Positions 6,635 to 10,029 of a stretch of 10,029 nucleotides of DNA are shown here, piece by piece. The translations under genes were made by a program, and so were the position numbers. Where the stretch lies: positions 1-10,029 of the forward strand of contig CAJUQK010000044.1 in NCBI GenBank assembly GCA_910588205.1, given 5' to 3'. The notes below the pieces were generated by a model, which saw only the letters and a list, made by a program, of their open reading frames with translations, was not told the DNA's origin and did not search any database. Every line of letters starts with the position of its first letter. Position 1 is the first letter of the stretch. This DNA comes from an uncultured Eggerthellaceae bacterium. GTDB lineage: Bacteria; Actinomycetota; Coriobacteriia; Coriobacteriales; Eggerthellaceae.

Positions 6635-7129
6635 CTATTCAGCCAGCTTGGCTTGCCAGCGAGCCACCAAGCCCCCCGCCTCGATGATCTCGGCTATGAA
6701 GGGCGGGAACGGCTGCGCGGTGAACTCCTGGCCTGTGGTCACGTCTGTGATGATGCCATTATCGGTATCAACCTTCACCACATCGCCTTCGCTGATGGCG
6801 TCCACCGCTTCCGGGCACTCCAAGATGGCAAGCCCGGTGTTGATGGCATTGCGATAGAAGATACGCGCGAAGGACCGAGCGATGACCACATCGATGCCCG
6901 CAGCCTTGATGGCAATGGGCGCATGCTCCCGCGAAGATCCGCAGCCGAAGTTCTCTTCCGCTACGATGATGTCTCCTGGCTGCACGCGCTGAGTGAACGT
7001 GGTGTCAAGATCCTCCATGCAGTGTCTTGCCAACTCCTGGGCATCTGAGGTGTTCAGATAGCGGGCCGGGATGATGACATCTGTGTCTATGTCGCGGCCA
7101 TAGCGGAATACGTTGCCTTTGAATTCCAT
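6635..7129 (-). CDS. leuD: 3-isopropylmalate dehydratase, small subunit
   Basis: LeuD is the swivel-domain partner of LeuC; together they isomerise 2-isopropylmalate to 3-isopropylmalate. At 164 residues it belongs to the short homoaconitase-like class, not the ~200-residue Escherichia coli class. It shows D-I-D-T-D-V-I-I-P-A-R (13-23), the specificity loop Y-L-N-T (24-27) and the conserved G-C-G-S-S-R-E-H (62-69), which carries the active-site serine and arginine. Related homoaconitases have Y-L-R-T in that loop, so loop sequence alone does not settle the substrate; the neighbouring leuB does. The ATG has AAGGAG with an 8-base spacer, overlapping the leuC TAA stop. Confidence 0.96.
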   Translation of the reverse strand: MEFKGNVFRYGRDIDTDVIIPARYLNTSDAQELARHCMEDLDTTFTQRVQPGDIIVAEENFGCGSSREHAPIAIKAAGIDVVIARSFARIFYRNAINTGLAILECPEAVDAISEGDVVKVDTDNGIITDVTTGQEFTAQPFPPFIAEIIEAGGLVARWQAKLAE

Positions 7130-7141
7130 GGATACAGCTCC

Positions 7142-8416
7142 TTACGCCTTGTCGTTCAGGTCTTCCGGCAGCCCGATGTGCCCCAATACCGCACTGGCTG
7201 CAGCTACCGCAGGGCTTGCCAGGTAAACCTCGCTCTCAGGATGCCCCATGCGCCCGACGAAGTTGCGATTGGTGGTAGCGATGGCGCGCTCTCCTGCTGC
7301 CAGGATGCCCATATACCCACCGAGGCACGGACCGCAAGTAGGCGTGCTCACCGCGCAATTCGCCTCAAGGAAGACATCCATCAACCCCTCATCGATGCAA
7401 GCCTTGTAGACCGCTTGGGTAGCGGGGATGATGATGCAGCGAACACGAGGGTCAACGGTACGCCCGCGCAGCACCTCGGCTGCCTGGCGCATATCTGCAA
7501 GGCGGCCATTGGTGCAAGAGCCGATGACCGCTTGGTCTATGGTGATGTGGCGAGCCTCGGCCACAGGACGCGTGTTAGAGGGCAGATGAGGGAAGGCCAC
7601 CGTGGGGGCAACATCCTTCGCATCTATGGAGATGACCTGCGCGAAGGTTGCATCCGGATCAGAATAGTAAGCGGTATACGGGCGCTCCGCACGCCCATCT
7701 AGGTACTGCCGCGTGACATCATCTACGGGAATCAAGCCTGCCTTGCCTCCCGCTTCGATGGCCATATTGGAAACGGACAGGCGCTCGTCCATGGGAAGCG
7801 CCTCTATGGCGCTGCCAGTGAATTCCATAGCCTTGTACAACGCCCCATCCACGCCGATGAGGCCGATGATATGCAGGATCAAGTCCTTACCGGTGACTCC
7901 TGGGGCCAACTGGCCATCCACGACGAACTTGATGGTCTCAGGCACCTTGAACCAGGCTTTGCCCGTGGCCATACCCACTCCCGCATCCGTAGAGCCTACG
8001 CCGGTGGAGAACGCTCCCAGCGCACCATAGGTGCAGGTGTGGCTATCCGCCCCGATGACCAGGTCTCCCGCACCCACGACCCCCTGTTCAGGCAAGAGCG
8101 CGTGCTCGACCCCCATGCAACCTACCTCGTAGAAATGGGTGATGCCCTGTTGGCGGGCGAAATCGCGCACGATCTTCGCCTGTTCGGCGCTCTTGATATC
8201 TTTGTTGGGCACGTAATGATCAGGCACCAACACGACCTTTTCGCTCTGGAACACTGTATCAGCGATCTCTTCGCACGTGCGAATGGCGATGGGTGCTGTC
8301 ACATCATTGGCTAGCACCAGATCAAGATCACACTCTATTAGCTGACCTGGCTCAACCTCATCAAGGCCGGCATGGGCTGCCAGGATCTTCTCAGCCATGG
8401 TCATGGGACGCGTCAT
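7142..8416 (-). CDS. leuC: 3-isopropylmalate dehydratase, large subunit
   Basis: LeuC is the [4Fe-4S] subunit of isopropylmalate isomerase. At 424 residues it is the shorter homoaconitase-like type seen in archaea and many anaerobes (Escherichia coli LeuC is about 466), matching the short LeuD beside it. The cluster ligands are C301 (G-S-C-T-N), C361 and C364 (T-P-T-C-G-P-C). Also present are G-A-D-S-H-T-C-T-Y-G and, near the end, N-R-N-F-V-G-R-M-G. AAGGAG lies 10 bases before the ATG. It is the first gene of the minus-strand series and is divergent from tRNA-Leu. No leucine-rich leader peptide was found ahead of it, and leuA is not adjacent. Confidence 0.97.
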   Translation of the reverse strand: MTRPMTMAEKILAAHAGLDEVEPGQLIECDLDLVLANDVTAPIAIRTCEEIADTVFQSEKVVLVPDHYVPNKDIKSAEQAKIVRDFARQQGITHFYEVGCMGVEHALLPEQGVVGAGDLVIGADSHTCTYGALGAFSTGVGSTDAGVGMATGKAWFKVPETIKFVVDGQLAPGVTGKDLILHIIGLIGVDGALYKAMEFTGSAIEALPMDERLSVSNMAIEAGGKAGLIPVDDVTRQYLDGRAERPYTAYYSDPDATFAQVISIDAKDVAPTVAFPHLPSNTRPVAEARHITIDQAVIGSCTNGRLADMRQAAEVLRGRTVDPRVRCIIIPATQAVYKACIDEGLMDVFLEANCAVSTPTCGPCLGGYMGILAAGERAIATTNRNFVGRMGHPESEVYLASPAVAAASAVLGHIGLPEDLNDKA

Positions 8417-8476
8417 GGGCTCTTCGCTCCTTCATCGCATATATGGACAGGATGGATACAGAGATAGCTCCCGGTG

Positions 8477-8482
8477 ATTCTA
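8477..8482 (-). promoter_or_regulatory. Candidate -10 box for the leuCDB series
   Basis: The minus strand reads TAGAAT here, five of six to the -10 consensus, 60 bases before the leuC ATG. The hexamer 17 bases upstream is CATCTC, a poor -35, so the promoter may need an activator or may be wrong. The predicted leader is about 50-55 bases, too short for a classical leucine attenuator, and contains no run of Leu codons. Confidence 0.4.
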
Positions 8483-8518
8483 GCACTCACGCAGACTTCG
8501 AGATGCACTTTGCGGTGA

Positions 8519-8524
8519 TAGAAT
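8519..8524 (+). promoter_or_regulatory. Candidate -10 box for tRNA-Leu
   Basis: TAGAAT ends 9 bases before the mature tRNA 5' end, so transcription would start only a few bases upstream of it. The region 16-18 bases before it (around 8496-8502, CTTCGAG) is a poor -35. The same TAGAAT hexamer on the other strand, about 40 bases away, would serve leuC, giving back-to-back promoters. Confidence 0.45.
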
Positions 8525-8533
8525 GAGGTGTGT

Positions 8534-8618
8534 GGGGACGTGGTGGAATTGGCAGACACAGCGGACTTAAAATCCGCCGCCTCGCGGCATCAGGGTTCGA
8601 ACCCCTGCGTCCCTACCA
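8534..8618 (+). tRNA. tRNA-Leu, anticodon UAA
   Basis: An 85-base class II tRNA. The acceptor stem is GGGGACG with CGTCCCT, including a terminal G1-U72 wobble pair, then discriminator A and an encoded CCA. The D-arm has TGGTGGAATTGGCAGACAC. The anticodon stem GCGGA/TCCGC (8561-8577) frames the loop CTTAAAA with anticodon TAA at 8568-8570. A long variable arm (CGCC-TCGC-GGC) and T-arm CAGGG-TTCGAAC-CCCTG follow. It reads UUA and, by wobble, UUG. UUA codons occur at low frequency in ordinary genes here (hisS, aspS, leuB, NlpC/P60 gene), so it is a housekeeping tRNA. Confidence 0.97.
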
Positions 8619-8628
8619 TCCGCTCATA

Positions 8629-8642
8629 TGGAGCCTTCTCCA
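8629..8642 (+). terminator. Weak hairpin after tRNA-Leu
   Basis: TGGAG-CCTT-CTCCA forms a 5-bp stem 10 bases after the CCA end, followed by CAGCTTTG. Only three T residues occur, so this is a marginal terminator; if it fails, tRNA transcription would run into the NlpC/P60 leader. Confidence 0.3.
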
Positions 8643-8648
8643 CAGCTT

Positions 8649-8706
8649 TGTGAACACCCTGTGAAAATCCACTCTGCTCAAGGCTATTTGTGAACGAAAT
8701 GCGAAC
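8649..8706 (+). promoter_or_regulatory. Two pairs of TGTGAA direct repeats with 11-bp period
   Basis: TGTGAAC at 8649 and TGTGAAA at 8660 are 11 bp apart; TGTGAAC at 8689 and TGCGAAC at 8700 are again 11 bp apart, and the pairs are 40 bp from each other. Direct hexamers one helical turn apart are the binding mode of OmpR/PhoB-family response regulators; for example WalR uses TGT-like hexamers separated by 5 bases. Location is 237-294 bases upstream of the NlpC/P60 start. Confidence 0.4.
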
Positions 8707-8743
8707 GGCCTTCGGCGAAGTTATGAAGAGTCCTCCATCTTCG

Positions 8744-8770
8744 GTAACCATCCCGTCACTAAATCGTAAT
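8744..8770 (+). promoter_or_regulatory. Three GTMAY direct repeats with 11-bp period, candidate response-regulator site
   Basis: GTAAC (8744-8748), GTCAC (8755-8759) and GTAAT (8766-8770) are spaced exactly 11 bp. MtrA, an OmpR-family regulator of cell-wall hydrolase genes in actinobacteria, is known to bind tandem GTNAC-like repeats about one turn apart. The next gene downstream, 173 bases away, is a cell-wall hydrolase. The assignment to MtrA or a relative is inference. Confidence 0.45.
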
Positions 8771-8800
8771 CTCTCACCTCACAGAGACGCGAACGCACTC

Positions 8801-8936
8801 CCCCACGTGGGGAAAACACACCGATAACGACTCGCGCCGCCTTCGCGAGGATGAGCGTCTAAGCGCATCTTGAGGCTTCTTAAGATGCGCAACCCCCTGT
8901 CTGCAAGGCACAGGAGCGCAGACCTGATGCGAAGGA
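8801..8936 (+). promoter_or_regulatory. Hairpin-rich leader of the NlpC/P60 gene
   Basis: Four consecutive structures precede the gene: the 12-bp palindrome CCCCACGTGGGG (8801-8812); CTCGCG/CGCGAG with a 7-base loop (8831-8849); a 12-bp stem with GCTT loop (8863-8890, nine perfect pairs GCGCATCTT/AAGATGCGC plus three inner pairs with one G-U); and GTCTGC/GCAGAC (8899-8923). CCTTCGC (8840-8846) is fully complementary to GCGAAGG (8929-8935), which covers the ribosome binding site AAGGA, and this pairing excludes the second hairpin. That is a switch-like layout. I could not match it to a riboswitch class I know. The stretch is otherwise gene-free. Confidence 0.45.
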
Positions 8937-8942
8937 TGACGT

Positions 8943-9629
8943 TTGAGCACACACGGTATCTACAAGTGGGAGCATGCCAAGCATGCCCGGATCGATAAGC
9001 GCACGACAAAGGCAACGGAGTATCGGAAAGGGCTGACAAGGGCATCTCTCGCCTTGATGCTGAGCGCAAGCACCGCCGCTGTCACCCAAGGAGCAAGCCT
9101 CGCCTTCGCCTCTGAATCCGATGAGGCCGAAGATACCCCTGTAGAAGAGGCCGTACCTACGGCAGAGCTAGCGGAATCCTCCTTGGCCGCCTGCGTGAAC
9201 GCCCTCACTGTTGACTTGGGCGCAGGCGCTTCTCTGATGGACACCACCGTACACGATGCCGACAAGGCCCGCGCTGTTTGGGCTGATGCGCTCATCGACG
9301 AAGCCTACCAGTATTTAGGCACCCCCTATGTCTACGGCGGCACCACTCCCTCCGGCTTCGATTGCTCCGGATTCACCGGATATGTCTTCCGAAACGCATT
9401 AGGAATGGAGCTCCCCCGCTCCGCTGCAGCCCAATCAGGGCTCGGCGAGGATATTTCCTGGGATGAGGCCCAGCGGGGGGATCTGATCTTCTGGGGTGGA
9501 CGTGGTGGCGTGTACCACACGGGCATCTATCTGGGAGATGGCGAATATATCCACGCTTCCGCCAGCAAAGGGGTTCGCATCCAAAGCGTGAGCAGCTACG
9601 CCCCCTCTTTCGCCAAGCGCGTCTTCTAG
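8943..9629 (+). CDS. Secreted NlpC/P60 peptidoglycan hydrolase
   Basis: A 228-residue exported protein that probably cuts peptide stems of peptidoglycan, usually at D-Glu-gamma-diamino-acid bonds. The start is TTG, set by AAGGA with a 6-base spacer. The N-terminus is long and basic (residues 1-33), then a hydrophobic stretch (34-54) ending L-A-F-A, with likely signal-peptidase cleavage after A56. An acidic, alanine-rich linker runs to about 115. The NlpC/P60 domain fills the rest: Y-L-G-T-P-Y-V-Y-G-G, catalytic C141 in F-D-C-S-G-F, H192 in Y-H-T-G-I-Y-L-G-D-G and H204 in Y-I-H-A-S. All three catalytic residues are present. No cell-wall-binding repeats are seen. It stands alone, behind a long regulatory region, and is followed by repeats. 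Confidence 0.93.
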   Translation: MSTHGIYKWEHAKHARIDKRTTKATEYRKGLTRASLALMLSASTAAVTQGASLAFASESDEAEDTPVEEAVPTAELAESSLAACVNALTVDLGAGASLMDTTVHDADKARAVWADALIDEAYQYLGTPYVYGGTTPSGFDCSGFTGYVFRNALGMELPRSAAAQSGLGEDISWDEAQRGDLIFWGGRGGVYHTGIYLGDGEYIHASASKGVRIQSVSSYAPSFAKRVF

Positions 9630-9672
9630 CTGACATCGCGCACGATCCTCATGACCATCACGCCCGGAATCT

Positions 9673-9786
9673 GTTGCGCGAAGATCGCGCACCATGTTCA
9701 TTGCGGTACCAACCGGGTAACCTGACGTACAGGGTTCACCCGGGTGCAAGAGCGGGCTGATCGCGATCAGCCCCTACAGCAATCTG
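9673..9786 (+). repeat. Composite intergenic repeat, copy A
   Basis: A 114-base unit collinear with copy B (9826-9941): both run GTTGCGCGA-R-GATC, then TTCATTG, CCGGGT, C-GACGTA-Y-A-GGGTT-Y-ACCC, GGTGCA, and end in a REP-like hairpin. Copy A has a 5' hairpin GCGCGA-AGA-TCGCGC (9676-9690), a middle hairpin CCGGGTAACC paired with GGTT-C-ACCCGG (9713-9743), and the REP hairpin at 9754-9777. No reading frame of interest spans it. It is probably a non-autonomous dispersed element; the function is unknown. Confidence 0.75.
9754..9777 (-). repeat. REP-like element A (GTAG + 9-bp hairpin)
   Basis: On the minus strand, GTAG (9777-9774) heads the stem GGGCTGATC, loop GC and GATCAGCCC. The hairpin (9754-9773) is a perfect 20-bp palindrome. 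It differs from element 1 in the stem (CTGATC for CGGATC) on both arms, so pairing is kept. It forms the end of composite repeat copy A. Confidence 0.7.
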
Positions 9787-9806
9787 TCCCGTATCTGTAC
9801 TGGAAC

Positions 9807-9832
9807 GCGCAGCATTTGAATATGCGTTGCGC
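9807..9832. other. Hairpin between the composite repeats
   Basis: GCGCA-GCAT (9807-9815) pairs with ATGC-(GT)-TGCGC (9822-9832), nine pairs with a 2-base bulge and a 6-base loop. It overlaps the first bases of copy B. The remaining spacer between the copies (9787-9806) shows nothing further. Confidence 0.4.
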
Positions 9833-9941
9833 GAGGATCACACGCAACATATTCATTGAGTCAATTGCCGGGTGGCCCGACGTATAGGGTTTACCCAGGT
9901 GCACCATCGGGCGGATCCAGATCCGTCCCTACGACAGCCTG
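9826..9941 (+). repeat. Composite intergenic repeat, copy B
   Basis: A 116-base diverged copy of the unit at 9673-9786. The 5' hairpin is formed by other bases here (GTTGCG 9826-9831 with CGCAAC 9843-9848). The middle hairpin CCGGGTGGCCC with GGGTT-T-ACCC (9868-9896) keeps its pairs although bases changed: two A-T pairs of copy A became G-T pairs. The REP hairpin follows at 9909-9932. Kept pairing with changed sequence suggests the folded form matters. Confidence 0.75.
9909..9932 (-). repeat. REP-like element B (GTAG + 9-bp hairpin)
   Basis: On the minus strand, GTAG (9932-9929) precedes a 9-bp stem with a 2-base loop. It has the same core as element 1, GGATC-CA-GATCC, apart from one change that turns a G-C pair into a G-T pair (9911 with 9926). 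It forms the end of composite repeat copy B and faces element D, 49 bases away. Confidence 0.7.
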
Positions 9942-9981
9942 ACAGGCATGGTTCATCCAGGTGACATGCACAGCGGTTTTC

Positions 9982-10005
9982 GTAGGGGTCGAACGTGTTC
10001 GACCC
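9982..10005 (+). repeat. REP-like element D (GTAG + 9-bp hairpin), opposite orientation
   Basis: GTAG (9982-9985) is followed by GGGTCGAAC, loop GT and GTTCGACCC: again 9 bp and a 2-base loop, 24 bases in all. The stem differs from the other elements at several positions on both arms, yet all nine pairs form. It is the only element with its head on the plus strand, and with element B it makes an inverted pair. Bases 9942-9981 and 10006-10029 show nothing else I can name. Confidence 0.7.
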
Positions 10006-10029
10006 AACATCACAACCCGGAGAATGCAA

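Noticed and set aside
5970..6857. 295-codon open frame on the plus strand across leuB and leuD
   Set aside because: It overlaps two certain genes on the other strand and shows no recognisable domain or ribosome binding site.
8417..8470. Leucine attenuator or leader peptide before leuC
   Set aside because: The short leader has only a two-codon ATG-CGA-TGA and an out-of-frame start, no run of Leu codons and no terminator/antiterminator pair.
8641..8706. DnaA boxes or a replication origin suggested by TCCACA and TGTGAA repeats
   Set aside because: None matches TTATCCACA closely, and no dnaA, dnaN or parAB gene is nearby; regular 11-bp direct spacing fits a transcription regulator better.
8619..8942. 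ydaO-type c-di-AMP riboswitch upstream of the NlpC/P60 gene
   Set aside because: Such riboswitches often precede these genes, and CCCGTCA at 8753-8758 is faintly similar, but the conserved GGGGAACC-like and GGUGAAUC-like segments are missing. The leader is reported as an unclassified structure.
9315..9405. bldA-like control through TTA codons in the NlpC/P60 gene next to tRNA-Leu(UAA)
   Set aside because: The gene has two TTA codons, but TTA also occurs in hisS, aspS and leuB here, so it is not a restricted codon as in Streptomyces.
9630..10029. CRISPR array at the right end
   Set aside because: The repeats are long, diverged, few and differently oriented, with no regular short spacers and no cas genes.

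Overview
This window reads like a chromosomal stretch of a moderately high-GC Gram-positive bacterium, most likely an actinomycete of the class Coriobacteriia. That placement is an inference from codon use, the protein flavour (LeuCD of the short homoaconitase-like type, an AspRS with the H of R-D-H-G-G, a small helical DUF-type protein after aspS, a secreted NlpC/P60 protein with a long basic N-terminus) and promoters of the TTGACA/TATAAT kind. No rRNA, phage gene, CRISPR array or complete insertion sequence is visible.

Layout. Bases 1-303 are intergenic, with a hairpin, a GC-rich direct repeat, a REP-like hairpin and the queA promoter. queA (304-1398, +) makes the queuosine tRNA-modification enzyme and appears to have a leaderless or nearly leaderless mRNA. 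A cold-shock protein gene (1456-1659, -) converges on it and its terminator touches the queA stop codon. From 8416 down to 1867 runs one long minus-strand gene series: leuC, leuD, leuB, hisS, aspS and a small protein of unknown function, with gaps of only 11 to 57 bases. leuC/leuD/leuB cover the second and third steps of leucine synthesis; leuA is not here. hisS and aspS charge tRNAs. tRNA-Leu(UAA) (8534-8618, +) is divergent from leuC. After a 324-base regulatory-looking gap comes a secreted NlpC/P60 cell-wall hydrolase gene (8943-9629, +). The last 400 bases hold two diverged copies of a ~115-base repeat and three REP-like hairpins.

The most interesting material is non-coding. Four 24-base elements share one architecture: GTAG, then a 9-bp stem with a 2-base loop. 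Their stem sequences differ but remain paired. GTAG followed by a palindrome is the known hallmark of REP elements mobilised by RAYT-type transposases. A fifth, half element sits exactly at the aspS stop codon and appears to supply that stop. The gap upstream of the NlpC/P60 gene has direct repeats spaced exactly 11 bp, as in OmpR-family response-regulator sites, followed by a leader with four hairpins, one of which competes with a pairing that would cover the ribosome binding site.

All calls come from reading the sequence by eye; no database search or folding program was run.
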